The notes beneath the pieces were generated by a model, which saw only the letters and a program-made list of their open reading frames with translations, ran no database searches and was not told the origin of the DNA. The translations under genes and the position numbers were made by a program. A stretch of DNA of 64,000 nucleotides from Onthophagus taurus (lineage: Eukaryota; Arthropoda; Insecta; Coleoptera; Scarabaeidae): the NCBI RefSeq assembly GCF_036711975.1, contig NC_091976.1:10974001-11038000 (forward strand). The letters run 5' to 3'. Shown here piece by piece: positions 11,309 through 21,286 of the stretch. Position 1 is the first letter of the stretch. Each line of letters opens with the position of its first letter.

Positions 11309-11402
11309 TTGAATTATTATTGTTTAAGTGTTCATTTAGTCTAGTCCTTAAGTTTCGACCAGTTTGACCTATATAATAATTATCGCACTCGTTGCAGTTA
11401 AT
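11073..11402 (-). pseudogene. Penelope-like GIY-YIG endonuclease domain
   Basis: It continues the RT protein after a 1-nt frameshift. It shows the cysteine-rich linker CNECDNYYIG and the GIY-YIG signature NYYIGQTGRNLRTRLNEH, a conserved His/Asn region and the C-terminal FNKLKSNANLKFAPM ending before a stop at 11073-11075. The domain would nick target DNA for priming. Its C-terminal half is duplicated in the inverted arm at 12541-12760. Confidence 0.9.
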
Positions 11403-12537
11403 TTTGTTTAGAGTTTATTATAACATCTTTTAGTTTTGTGTTGTTCTTAAAAACTATTCCCAAATCAAAATTGTTGAAGTTATGCTTCATTTTATTTAAA
11501 GAATGGTGATATGCAACAGATATGAAATTTTGTTTCTTAAGTTGGTGTGGATAGATTTCTTTTATAATATTTTTATGATGTATCTTTTTATAAACTTTTT
11601 GTAAAAACTCTATACTGTATCCATTATTTAAAGCTATTTTTATTATGTGTCTTATTTCATGATCAAAATCGTTTTTTAGCATAGGAGTGTTTATCGCTCT
11701 GTTGAATAAAAAACGAAAAGCTGCCTCTTTGTGTTGTAGACAGTTGTATGAAGATTTGGGTGTAATGATGTCTGTTGTTGTAGGTTTCCGATAAGTGCTG
11801 AAGTTAATGGAGCTAGTATGAAGATCTTTTTCCATTTTCAAATCTAAAAAGTTCAATCTGTTGTTTTTTTCTTTTTCTATTGTAAACTCCAACTCACCAA
11901 GATTATTCAGTATATTATGTATTGCAATCAATTTAGCATTACTTCCTTCGTAGATTATAAAAACGTCATCGACGTATCTCCCATAGTATATAATATCCTG
12001 AGTGAAAAAGTTATATTTATTTGAAAATAATATATGTTCAAGGTGATCAACATATATATCTGCTAGCAGTCCTGATAGAGATGAGCCCATAGGCAGGCCA
12101 TCAGACATTTTATAAAATTTATCATTAAAGTAGAAAAAGTCTTGACTCGTAACCAGTTTTAAAAGTGTTATAATATTAGATATATCTGTTTTCCTTATAT
12201 CTTCATAGTCGGAATAATTATTAAGAAGAAAATCTTCCGTTATTTTTAGAGTTTTGGTAATGGGTATATTTGAGTATAGGTTTTTTATATCGAAAGACAG
12301 TAGTTGTGTTCTTTTGTTGACAGTGATATTTTTTATTTTTTTAATAAGGTCTTTAGAATTCAAAATAGAATACTTGGCTTTAAACTTAAATTTGTTCTTT
12401 ATTATTCCATGAAGGAAGGCACCTATTTTCTGTGTTGTCGTATTTCTACCGCTAATGATAGGTCGGATGCTTTTGTCTTCTTTATGTAGTTTTATCAAAC
12501 TGTACAGAGCTGGAGGTTCAGAGCCGTAAATAAACAT
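11398..12537 (-). pseudogene. Penelope-like reverse transcriptase, N-terminally truncated
   Basis: It has 379 residues. Penelope-type RT motifs: PPALYSLIKLHK, IRPIISGRN, SFDIKNLYSNIP (first Asp region), SDGLPMGSSLSGLLADIY, the catalytic YGRYVDDVFII (~res 190) and LNFLDLKM. The first codons come from the inverted arm, so the natural N-terminus is lost. It ends out of frame at 11398: one nucleotide is missing in an A-run near 11399-11404, after which the GIY-YIG domain continues in another frame. Confidence 0.92.
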
Positions 12538-13235
12538 ATAATTTCAACAAAACATTCTACAAACACAATAACACTTTTACATAATATTCCAAAATCGAAA
12601 AGTCTGGATCTGTATGAAGAATGGGAAATATTCAGACATAAATACTACGAAGAAGATAAGATGTTAAATGAATTTACTGAAACCAACAGAAATCACATTT
12701 TTATAGAAGTTTTTAATAAATTGAAATCCAATGCTAATTTAAAATTCGCGCCAATGTAAAAATGTTGAATACCTTTTAATTCTTCCGTCCGACTTTGTTT
12801 TTGACAGTCATACATCGCTGTAGATGAAGATTTATTGTATAATATATAAAAAAATTATTCTGTAATAATTTCGAACATCCTGTTCCAAAACTTTGCATGT
12901 GCAACTGTTTAAATGTAAGGAAGGGAATTTTGATGAGTTTTAACGTTTATTTTGTGTGATTTTTGACAAGTGAACACGACATAACCTCTAAGAATTTTCT
13001 GTGTAATAAATAGAATTGACATGCCTCCAAGTTTTCTTCAAGAATTGAATTCCCTTTTGACGGTAAATACTTGTTAATTAATTAATTATGTTCCTTTAGA
13101 TTTTCAATACATGTTTTAATTCGTAGCGAACAACCTGAAGACGATTATAGAATAATCGAAACCGGTCGTTGAGAACAAAAAATTTTTAAATAAAATTTAA
13201 TCTTCAGAAATACATTCTGTATTATTTTCACCGAT
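12526..13235 (+). repeat. Penelope-like element, right inverted arm
   Basis: It is 710 bp and the reverse complement of 10596-11308. It corresponds to the 3' end of the element placed head-on to its truncated 5' end, directly before the RT reading frame. Confidence 0.93.
13131..13171 (+). ncRNA. Hammerhead-ribozyme-like motif, right arm copy
   Basis: CAAC (13131-13134) pairs with GTTG (13168-13171). CTGAAGA lies at 13135-13141, followed by a 7-bp stem II with an AGA loop, GAAA at 13158-13161 and CCGGTC. All core positions (CUGANGA, GAAA, a UC before the cut) are kept. Confidence 0.65.
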
Positions 13236-14036
13236 CTGAATAAGATGTTTAGCGGCGAGAATGCAAGGAGTAATTAGCCCCATTGGATCATAAATACGAG
13301 CTATGCTTGATAATATAGCTCTCTTGCTACATGGTGTCTCTCGAGGAATGTAGGAAAACCCAAAGGCGTCGGCCTGAGGATCCCAATGGAGACCCAACAC
13401 CTTTATGAAACCATCCTCCTTTTGATCCAATGATACAGCAACCCCATTCTTGCAGCCGTTGATTGATTTGTATAATTCTGGCGAGTTACTTGCCCACTTC
13501 GCGAGCTCAAAACCTCCCAATGATAATAATTTTATAATTTGCTGCTGCAGACTTAACGCGTGTTGTACCGAGAAACTGCCGGCTACGATGTCAACATACA
13601 TGTCGTTCAAAACCACTCGCGATGCTTCCGGAAACTGCTCCGAGTAAATTGTAGCTAATTCTCTTACCGCCAGCAGTGGCAGGAATGGAGAAGAAGAAAC
13701 CCCGTATGTGACCGTGTTCAACCGATATTCAAGTAGCTCATTAGTTTTGTAATCGTTCCAGATAATTCTTTGAAAATCGCGCTGATGAGGCACAATTAAT
13801 ATCTGGCGGTACATTTGTTTGATATCACAAATGAATACAATAGGAAAACAGCGAAAATTAATGAGAATGGAAACGAGATCGCGCTGCAGTTTGGGACCGG
13901 TAAGCAGAATGTCGTTTAAAGATTTCCCAGAGGAAGTCTTGGCGGAAGCATCAAAGACAACTCGGAGTTTGGATGAGTTAGGATTCATAACATAATAATG
14001 CGGGATGTAATATGCGGTAGTATTGGAATAATCTGT
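13236..14036 (-). pseudogene. Bel/Pao reverse transcriptase, catalytic Asp lost
   Basis: It reads in the same frame as Gag-protease after the TAG at 14037-14039. Motifs: KLRVVFDASAKT, SLNDILLTGP, FICDIKQMYRQI (first Asp), and VTYGVSSSPFLPLLA. The catalytic box reads MYVDIVAG instead of the family's MYVDD pattern, an in-frame loss of one codon near 13586-13592, so polymerase activity is not expected. It ends at the Penelope-like insertion after ...AAKHLIQ and resumes at 10539. Confidence 0.92.
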
Positions 14037-16181
14037 CTAGGGAACAGGAGACATATGGCCCGTTGACAGGTAATCTTCCATAAAATGCTTATATTTCTCA
14101 AATATATCAGAATCATTGATTAATCTCTTTTCTAGAGATAAAAATCTATGAAGAGCTTGGGAATAAGATTCACCCAATTCCAAATCTGTTGTCCTGAAAG
14201 GCAACATGACCATGAATCGACCAGTCTCAGTGCGTTGGTACGTGGATTTGAACCGATCTTCACATTGATTATCCTCCGGTGACCCAGCGATGATCCCCTT
14301 CACCTGATCAACCTCCCAAAACTTCTGGATACAGATGTCCAGAGACGGCTCAGTCATTAAAGACGTATTAGACGTTGACGGTGGAAAATCAGTCAGCTTA
14401 CCCATCACCAACCACCCGAAAACAGATTCCAAAGCGGCTGGCTCATCCATTTTACCTATTTGACGATTTCCAGTTAAAATATATGGCACTAATTCGGATC
14501 CCAACAATAAATCAATAGATCCAGGTAATAATTGACTCTTCGTTATGTTGAGATTACGAAGATGAGGATATCTTGACAATTCAATAGGTACTCTTGGTTG
14601 CTTGGAACAAATTTTGCTGGTTACGACAGCAGAAAATTTAATCGTAGATTGCATAGAATTACATGGTTTGATGGCACAAACGACACTGCCCTTCTTACAT
14701 GTCGAATTCATTTGGTTTAGTCCCTCAATGGCAATGGAGTGCTTCGTTCTAGCGATTTTAAGGCGATTCTGAAGTTCTTCAGTTATGAAATTGATCATAC
14801 TGCCGGAATCAATTAATGCTCTGACCTTATGAAACGCCCCAAAACAATCTTCAATTTCCACCTCAGCGACAGGCAGGACAACAGTGAGTAATGAACTCAT
14901 TACAGATCCAGCCGTGGTTTCGGGGACACATGGAGGACTAGGTTTTGAAACTTCTGGCTTCGGAGATAAATTATTTGAATTTAGGTGTAGCAGCGTGTGA
15001 TGTCTCCGATTACATACTCGACAAGTGTGAGTGGATTTGCAGTTATCGGTGGTATGACGGGAGTTTAAACAATTCTTACATAACTTATGACTGTTGGCGC
15101 AGGCTAATCTTTGCGATGGTGTTCTTTCATGAAATTTTGAACATTGATATAAGTAATGTGAATCTTCACATAGAATGCATACTAAATTTGTTAATTTCTG
15201 TTTGTTCTCAGTGGCCAATGTAGCTGGGTAGGTTTTCAAAGGACGACTCGGAGAGGATTTAGCGACTTTGGAGGAGGAAATCATTTTCACGGATTCTAAG
15301 GCTTTGGAATGATTTTCCAGAAATTCAATTAGCTGATTGTATGTAGGTATTTCAACCTTACTGTATTCTGTCTCAAACTTCGTTCGAATTGACAAATCGA
15401 ATTTCTGAAGCAGAATATTAAGGAGCAAAAAGTCCCAAGCGTCCACCGGGAAACCGAGCGTTTTTAAACCTCCGAGATTTTCCGTGAAGGTGTCGATCAG
15501 TAGCCGATATGCCTTTGAGGAGCCCTCATGTTTCATATGAATATTTTGTATTTTATTATAATAAATTGTGGCCAAATGCCGTTTATTTTGATATCGGTTT
15601 TTCAATGTTTGATAAGCAATTTCGTAGTTGTCATTGGTCACCGGTAATCCCTGAAGCAGATGGTACGGTTCTCCCGATAGTGACATCATCATATATTGGT
15701 ATTTGGCGACGTTGGAAAGCGTTGTATTTTCATGGACCATTGTCCGATATAAATCATGGAAACTAGACCAGGTTTTAAAATCACCAGAAAAAATGGGTAA
15801 GGTGATTTTTTGTAGTTTAGGTGTGGTAATCGGATTAGGTGTCACAGGTGCAGGTGTCGCAGATGCAAGTATGGACTCAGTTATACGAGCCATACGGGCC
15901 TTTATGGAATAGTATGCGATATCAGCTTGACGACGTACATCATCGTGCGTTTCAAAATCATCATCAGCGATCAACGAAATAATTGAATTATGGATTTTTA
16001 TAGACTCATCATAGGTGTGATGTGAATCAGTAGCGCGAACAATAAATAATGATTCCTGTTCAGTATTATCTATACCGTTACCAACATCTACGGTTTCAAT
16101 TAATCGATTTAAAAATCCACTACGTTTCAGGATCATTTTGGGTAACTTGTCGGACATATTTGCGAAATTTAGAAAATTCAA
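14037..16181 (-). CDS. Bel/Pao Gag-protease polyprotein, N-terminal part of Pol
   Basis: It is 714 residues to a TAG. In order: N-terminal Gag helices; the DUF1759 Gag region (LPIFSGDFKTWSSFHDLY, ~res 130-280); cysteine/histidine knuckles (CILCEDSHYLYQC, CKNCLNSRHTTDNC, CRVCNRRHH, ~335-400); and the DUF1758 aspartic protease with active site ALIDSGSMINF (~460). Then comes the linker before RT (ESVFGWLVMGKL, FWEVDQVKG). The Met at 16157 is an equally good start. The RT follows in frame after the TAG, so either the stop is a mutation or rare readthrough is needed; I favour mutation because the downstream RT is damaged. Confidence 0.92.
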   Translation of the reverse strand: MNFLNFANMSDKLPKMILKRSGFLNRLIETVDVGNGIDNTEQESLFIVRATDSHHTYDESIKIHNSIISLIADDDFETHDDVRRQADIAYYSIKARMARITESILASATPAPVTPNPITTPKLQKITLPIFSGDFKTWSSFHDLYRTMVHENTTLSNVAKYQYMMMSLSGEPYHLLQGLPVTNDNYEIAYQTLKNRYQNKRHLATIYYNKIQNIHMKHEGSSKAYRLLIDTFTENLGGLKTLGFPVDAWDFLLLNILLQKFDLSIRTKFETEYSKVEIPTYNQLIEFLENHSKALESVKMISSSKVAKSSPSRPLKTYPATLATENKQKLTNLVCILCEDSHYLYQCSKFHERTPSQRLACANSHKLCKNCLNSRHTTDNCKSTHTCRVCNRRHHTLLHLNSNNLSPKPEVSKPSPPCVPETTAGSVMSSLLTVVLPVAEVEIEDCFGAFHKVRALIDSGSMINFITEELQNRLKIARTKHSIAIEGLNQMNSTCKKGSVVCAIKPCNSMQSTIKFSAVVTSKICSKQPRVPIELSRYPHLRNLNITKSQLLPGSIDLLLGSELVPYILTGNRQIGKMDEPAALESVFGWLVMGKLTDFPPSTSNTSLMTEPSLDICIQKFWEVDQVKGIIAGSPEDNQCEDRFKSTYQRTETGRFMVMLPFRTTDLELGESYSQALHRFLSLEKRLINDSDIFEKYKHFMEDYLSTGHMSPVP

Positions 16182-16428
16182 AGTGAACGAAAATTTTTAA
16201 ATTAAAAATAATAAATGACGATTCTGTATAAAAGAAAAGAAACACCGAGTTGTTTGTTACCATAAAAGGCAACAAAAATTGGCAGATGTGCACCAGATGT
16301 TTTGCGAACACGGACGAGAACGAAACCAAAAAGAAATAGCGACGGTAAATGTTCGAAATCTCGTCCAAAAATGGCGTATAAAATTAAATGAAATTGAATG
16401 AAAAATGAAATTAAATCCGGATATTCGT

Positions 16429-16440
16429 CTCGAAGGACCA
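16429..16440 (-). other. Probable primer binding site of the Bel/Pao element
   Basis: Five bases inside the 5' LTR, the minus strand reads TGGTCCTTCGAG, 12 nt complementary to the 3' end of eukaryotic tRNA-Tyr (acceptor stem plus CCA). The match does not extend further, so the tRNA assignment is tentative. Confidence 0.5.
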
Positions 16441-16445
16441 AAAAT

Positions 16446-16817
16446 TGTGCGCTCTAATTATAGGCGACAATAACAGCGGAGGTGCTGGTTTCAAAAATTA
16501 GTAATAATGAAAAAAAACAAGATGATTGTAAAATAAAATATAATTGTTTAATTAAAAAAATTAAATAAAACAAATGAAAATTGATTAATTACCTTCTGAA
16601 GCGGTGTAGCGATGCGGTAGAGAATTAAACTGAACTTTTGGCGGATGCGAAGCGGATGCGTAGTATTCAAAATGCGGGTTAACTGAACTGAGTCGTAATA
16701 CGTAATAAATTGAAGCGGAACGCGTTAAGGGTGCGCATGCGGACCAAGCGGGTGAAACTCGCACTAAGCGGGGGCGAATGTCGCACATGCGCACTAAAAA
16801 TATAAGCGGAGCGAATA
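16446..16817 (-). repeat. Bel/Pao 5' LTR
   Basis: It is 372 bp, matching the 3' LTR apart from scattered substitutions and an 11-bp duplication near 16640-16660. Its first base pair on the minus strand has changed (TATTCGC instead of TGTTCGC). It directly abuts the GTACT target duplication at 16818-16822. Confidence 0.92.
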
Positions 16818-16880
16818 GTACTCAAGAGATTTTTGAGAGTAATTACTCTTGCAACCGGGAACGCAACAAGCATTAGGCAT
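16818..16880 (-). pseudogene. P/THAP9-type transposase, start codon and first zinc ligands of the THAP domain
   Basis: On the minus strand an ATG at 16880-16878 is followed by a cysteine-rich start (CCVPGC) typical of the C-x2-4-C part of a THAP zinc finger, then about 11 more codons up to the GTACT target duplication. The reading joins in phase with the THAP remainder at 7619. This short piece is the 5' end of the broken gene. Confidence 0.85.
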
Positions 16881-17230
16881 TGTTAAAATAATAAAACTAG
16901 AAGACTATAGATAATAGAAATTACAATGAAATGCTAAATAGAACAAAGGAAAACCCAACCACAAAATAGACGGCAAGGAATATAAGCTTAACTTATTTCT
17001 GAGAAAATATTAACTATAAACACTATCTTCTTTATAAAAAGAGGAAAATCTGATAAAAAATTAAATAAGACGCAGAAAACCTACAGAAAAAACCCTGAAA
17101 ATATCTAACGTTTAAAACTGTGAGGGCGCTCCGAATACCTATCAGCTCGACAGTTAAAACACGACTGAGCGCACAGAACAGATATATAGAAGAAGCCCCA
17201 ACTACATGTTAAAATCAGAGCAACACATTT
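16881..17230. other. Non-coding DNA upstream of the P-type relic
   Basis: AT-rich sequence with no credible coding potential. It may contain the 5' leader and the end of the P-type element, but no terminal repeat was recognised. Confidence 0.4.
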
Positions 17231-17676
17231 TACCCCCACTTTTGCATGGCATAACTAGGCGCGAAATTTGAACTGGTGAACTCCGTTATTATTTTTTTTT
17301 TCATTTATAAAGTAAGAAACAAAACACAAATTTAAAAGTGAACTGCTTTTTTTATTGATAGTAACAGCAAATTTAACAAAAATAATCTATAAATATACAT
17401 ATTTTCAATAAAAACAACAAATTTAACAAGCTTTTAAGGAAGGGTGTTTACAGGACCACTTCTTTCTAGACAAGGATGATACGGCGAGATTAGACATGAC
17501 AATACAAGAAATTACAGTGCAGTAATCAAAAAAATTAATACGAAATCAATTAAAAGAATATTTTACCTTAAAACTAATATGACTTAACCTCAAACGACAA
17601 CGGTTATTTCTTTTCGATTCTGTCATACTGGTGGCGCGTCGGCGTATTTAGGACAGACCATGCAGAAGTGGGGGTA
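17231..17676. mobile_element. ~446-bp MITE
   Basis: Inverted ends TACCCCCACTTTTGCATGG (17231-17249) and CCATGCAGAAGTGGGGGTA (17658-17676) match at all but one position. The interior is AT-rich and non-coding. The target duplication is unclear. Confidence 0.7.
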
Positions 17677-17955
17677 AATTGCCAGTAAACGGTGCGAAAA
17701 CGTGTGATATTTGAAATTTGCGGTGTTGTCAAACCTAAACGTGGGAGAATTGGTATTTGCGCATGCATGGCATGAATGTGACGTAGGCATTGCCGACTTT
17801 TAAGGGGCCCATACACGGTGATGCAAAACTGAAGCATGTTTGCATGCGAGCAAATGTGAAACGAAAATGATGGAACACACGGTTCAAATTTACTTGTCAG
17901 TTTTAGTATCAGTTTCATAGTGAGTTGTGACTAAAAGGTGTGACTTGTTACTATA

Positions 17956-19263
17956 ATGAATGTAATACGACAAAATGATTTATATTTAATTGCTACTGCT
18001 ATCGCAATAGTAGTGAAGAAGAAGAAAGAAAGGAAGAGAACAAAATGGGTAAAAAATTGGTTGAAAAAACGGAAACAGTATTCTCACGCGAATTTACTGA
18101 ACGAATTACGGTTAGAAGTCGATGGCTATAGGAATTATTTGCGCATGGATGAAAACACATATATTGAACTACTACATCTAGTAACGCCGCTAATAGAAAA
18201 GGAAGATACGATAATGAGAAAAGCTATTAGTCCTCACGAAAGGTTATCAACGACATTGCGGTTTCTAGCTTCTGGTCGGTGTTTTGAAGACTTAAAGTTT
18301 TCTGCAATCATATCACCTCAGTCATTAGGTAAAATCATATCTGATACATGTGCAGCAATTTGCCAAGTTCTTAGCAAAGATTACATAAGCGTAAGCACTT
18401 TTATAAAAAAACAACTACTTATATTAAATATCAAATTGTATTTTTATAGTTTCCAACGACTGAATCGCAATGGATACAGATAGCGCGGGAATTTCAAGAA
18501 AAATGGCAATTTCCTCATTGTTTAGGCGCAGTGGATGGCAAGCACATCAGAATTGCACGACCAGCGAATAGCGGATCATTTTTCTATAACTATAAAGGAT
18601 TTTACAGTATAGTTTTGTTAGGTATTGTAAATAGCAATTGTGAATTCTTGCTCGTCGACGTCGGTACCAATGGCAGAATTTCGGACGGCGGTGTTATAGA
18701 AAATACAAATTTTTACAACAAACTAATACATAATCTTCTAAATATTCCGGCAGAAAGACAAGTACTTTGTACTGAAACAAAGTTACCTTTTGTTTTTATA
18801 GGAGATGAGCGTTTGCTTTACGTTCTAATTTTCTAAAACCTTTCAGTCGAAAAGAGTTGAGTTACGAAAACAAAATTTATAATTATAGATTGTCCCGTGC
18901 AAGAAATACGGTGGAATGTGCATTTGGAATGTTAGCTTCCAGATTTCGCATTTTGCACACCGAAATTAATTTGAAACTAGATAAGATTGAAAAAGTGGTA
19001 TTAACATGTTGTGTGCTTCATAATTTTTTAAGATCAAAATGTGATCCAAATTTGGGCACGTCACTCACTTCAGATAGTAATATACGTGCAAACTTTACAA
19101 TTCCTGGTTCTGAATCAGAAAATAAAAGAACCGTCCCGTTGCAACGTTCATATAATCGTCACGCAACCCAACAAGCAAAAGACGTCCAGACCGTTTTGTA
19201 AGGTACTTTATTGATGATGGGCGCGTACCTTGGCAACATGATCGTGTTACATATCAAGAATAG
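17956..19263 (+). pseudogene. Harbinger 1 transposase (HARBI1-like), two exons, frameshifted
   Basis: Exon 1 is 17956-18390 (GTAAGC donor at 18391) and exon 2 starts at 18450 after TTTTTATAG. The intron is 59 bp and both junctions are in phase. The N-terminal part has the helical DNA-binding region (YRNYLRMDENTYIELL, ISPHERLSTTLRFLASG). The DDE core starts with LGAVDGKHIRI (first Asp), FIGDE (second Asp) and RNTVECAFGMLASRFRIL (Glu). A one-base deletion at about 18808 and an indel near 19170-19185 break the frame. The original stop is probably at 19261-19263. If intact it would cut and paste the element together with the MADF partner. Confidence 0.92.
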
Positions 19264-19449
19264 TGGAAATGTTAATTTTGAAAATGTACTTACATAACAC
19301 TGTTTCGTTATCATATATAGTGTATCGTGTCCTTATGTATCTTAACCCTGCTGTACGAATGAATAAAATAGATAAAACTTTCTACAGTTCTTTATTTAAA
19401 ACAACAATAATTTAAAAAAATATATTAAAACAAAAATAGTAGGCATACA

Positions 19450-20577
19450 TTATTTACTTAAGAATTGAGAATAATATTGCCCAGTTGGTAACGGCGTGCT
19501 CACTTGGGAATCAACATCCTGATAATTGTAGAATGGCTGATGAGCATGTTGCTTTGTTGAATGTTGAGAAACTTGTGGAATGATAATGTGAGCGTATCTG
19601 TTTAATGTTCCCAACTGTCCCTCAAACAAGGTATCGTTTATCAATTTTTCCGCAATTATTCTCATATTAGGGTCCAATTTTCGCAATTTTTCTGCCACAT
19701 TTCGTCCTACAATATCAAATTCATCTTCGGCTCGTGAATTTTGGAGTTTTTCTCCAACGACTTGTAGAATACTATCAGTATCCACTTTACTTTTTTTTTG
19801 TCTACGTGGTTTGTTTGTAGATGATTTTGATGATATAGAGGTAGCTGATGAAGGTGTTGGTGGCATATCTGGCGTAGAAGGATGTGGGATATCTGTTTCA
19901 ATATCATCGACATCATCATCATTTTCACTCTGTATAAACAGGATGATTTACATAGTAAATTATATAAAAATTATGTATACAGAGCGTTTCAAAAGTATTA
20001 TTGTTTTTCATCTTTCATGTTATTTTAATATATTATTTTCTGTTTGCGTTTTTCTTTTTTTTGATGCGCGATTTTTTCATAAATTGTTTATAATAATTTT
20101 ATCGAATTTATCCGTTACTTTTGAAACGTTTATCACTGTATATTAAATTATATATTATACAAAGTAAACTGTTAACGTCTTTTTTCACTTACTCCTGTCT
20201 GCCTAGTCATGAAATCAGGGTCATCGGTTGCTATGCTGTTTCTGGGGACTTCGTGGTCTTTAAGAAACATCAACAAATCAAAATACCACAAAGAAGGAGT
20301 ATAGATGTCCTCGCTGCCTGCACCAGATTTTTTGGATTCTATGACCTTTTTATATTCTTTTCGAAAACAACTCCTCATTGAATTAATTTTTTTCTTTACT
20401 AAGTCAATGTTCGCAGCAGGGTTTATTTGCTTAAAAACTTCCACCAGTAGCTGGTAACCCTCATCCTTTTTATTTCGATCCATGTATTCGGCACTTTTCA
20501 CTTTCCAAAGACAACTATTTTTTTTGATAAACACTTATAAAATCTCGCATAACATCTTCTTGCTTACGCACAGCCAT
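19450..20577 (-). pseudogene. Harbinger 1 MADF-domain partner protein, two exons
   Basis: The ATG is at 20577-20575, exon 1 runs 20577-20193 (GTAAGT donor), the intron is 19930-20192 (ends TTTATACAG) and exon 2 is 19929-19450. Exon 1 is a MADF domain (Myb/SANT-derived): CLWKVKSAEYMDR, LVKKKINSMRSCFRKEYKKV and a SLWYFDLLMFL ending. Exon 2 is Ser/Pro-rich, then has a BESS-like helix (RNVAEKLRKLDPNMRIIAEKLINDTLFEG). An extra base in an A-run near 20525 shifts the frame within exon 1. Harbinger elements usually encode a Myb-like helper that binds the ends; this protein fills that place. It lies within the terminal repeats, so it is not a host gene. Confidence 0.88.
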
Positions 20578-20827
20578 TTCGTAATAATTTTAATATCACT
20601 CTTGGGAAGATCAATTTAAAACTGAGAAGAATGGCATGAACTATCTCCACACGTACAAACTTGCACGCGGCGGGCCGTGCAAAATCAAGCTCAACCAGAT
20701 CGTATCGTGCCATGTCTAGACCTGACAGCGTCGTCAGTTTTGAGACATAGACGATCACATTTGCTCGTGTGCATTAGCTCTGCGTGCAAATGTGACAGTT
20801 TTGCATCACCGTGTATGGGCCGGTTTA

Positions 20828-20985
20828 GATACTACCTTCACTCCCTTGACTGAGCGGTACCCCGAGATGAAGAATCGTACCCTGAGATTCGAGTCTCCCC
20901 ACCATTACAGTATGGCCTGGAATATCGTAGGCTCCGGCTTAAGCCGTTCCTGTCCTATACGTTTAAAGATGCCTCCCCGCCACAT
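20828..20985. repeat. Spacer between two Harbinger elements, with a repeat shared with 3936-3990
   Basis: This is the target DNA left between the two insertions. The stretch around 20890-20948 is the inverse of 3936-3990. TGAGATTCGAGTCTCC near 20882-20897 resembles a pol III B box, so a tRNA-derived SINE is possible, but I cannot show an A box. Confidence 0.4.
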
Positions 20986-21286
20986 AATAGGGGCTTTCAC
21001 ACGTACACTTTTTCACGCAATCTTGGAATGGCCCGTTCCCGTCGCGCGTTCTAAGGACAGGACTGGAGCGCGGCGTGCCAAGACTGTTGCAGTAGAAACA
21101 GACACAGTTTTATCTCGCATTCTTCATTGCGGTTGAAAACTGTAAGCGCCGATCTCGTGTGTGTGAACGTAAAAATTTCCGGTATCATTCGCGATTAGTG
21201 TGGCGTTTGGAATTTCAGGTAAGTTTGAAATTTTTGTCTAGAGTTGATAAATTTTTGAATAATTTTTACTTTTTAGATGGTTAAAT

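Larger units (their letters stand above)
10551..13235 (-). mobile_element. Penelope-like element with 0.7-kb inverted arms, inserted in Bel/Pao
   Basis: The element encodes an RT followed by a GIY-YIG endonuclease on the minus strand. It is flanked by near-identical inverted arms (10596-11308 and 12526-13235), with about 45 extra bases (10551-10595) on the 3' side. The 11-bp sequence CTGAATAAGAT at 10540-10550 and 13236-13246 is a target duplication that splits the Bel/Pao RT/RNase H region. Inverted terminal copies, variable target duplications and a short extra tail are known traits of Penelope-like elements. Confidence 0.93.
7625..16817 (-). mobile_element. Bel/Pao LTR retrotransposon, full length, with nested insertions
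   Basis: It is bounded by two LTRs (7625-7985 and 16446-16817) and by the same 5 bases, GTACT, at 7620-7624 and 16818-16822; 5-bp duplications are usual for Bel/Pao. On the minus strand the internal order is Gag-protease, RT, RNase H, integrase, DUF5641, as expected. It inserted inside the THAP codons of a P-type transposase. It is itself broken by a Penelope-like element at 10551-13235, a non-LTR fragment at about 9028-9330, an in-frame TAG at 14037-14039 and frameshifts. Confidence 0.95.
5062..16880 (-). mobile_element. P-element/THAP9-type DNA transposon relic, split by later insertions
   Basis: Pieces of one THAP-type transposase are readable on the minus strand in the right order: start codon and first zinc ligands at 16880-16818, the rest of the THAP domain at 7619-7400, a middle part at 7133-6500, and the C-terminal part at 5890-5062. 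They are separated by a Bel/Pao element (7625-16817), a 569-bp MITE (5931-6499) and a TTAA MITE (5120-5204). I did not find terminal inverted repeats. Confidence 0.85.
17813..20824 (+). mobile_element. PIF/Harbinger DNA transposon 1
   Basis: It is 3,012 bp with 29-bp terminal inverted repeats (AGGGGCCCATACACGGTG... and its complement at 20796-20824) and TTA target duplications at 17810-17812 and 20825-20827; 3-bp T-rich duplications are typical of the superfamily. It carries two convergent, non-overlapping genes: a HARBI1-like DDE transposase (plus) and a MADF protein (minus). Both have frameshifts, so this copy is not autonomous. Confidence 0.93.

Noticed and set aside
19811-20381. Plus-strand frames over the Harbinger 1 MADF gene
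   Set aside because: Antisense of the MADF exons and intron, Phe/Ile-rich and without motifs.
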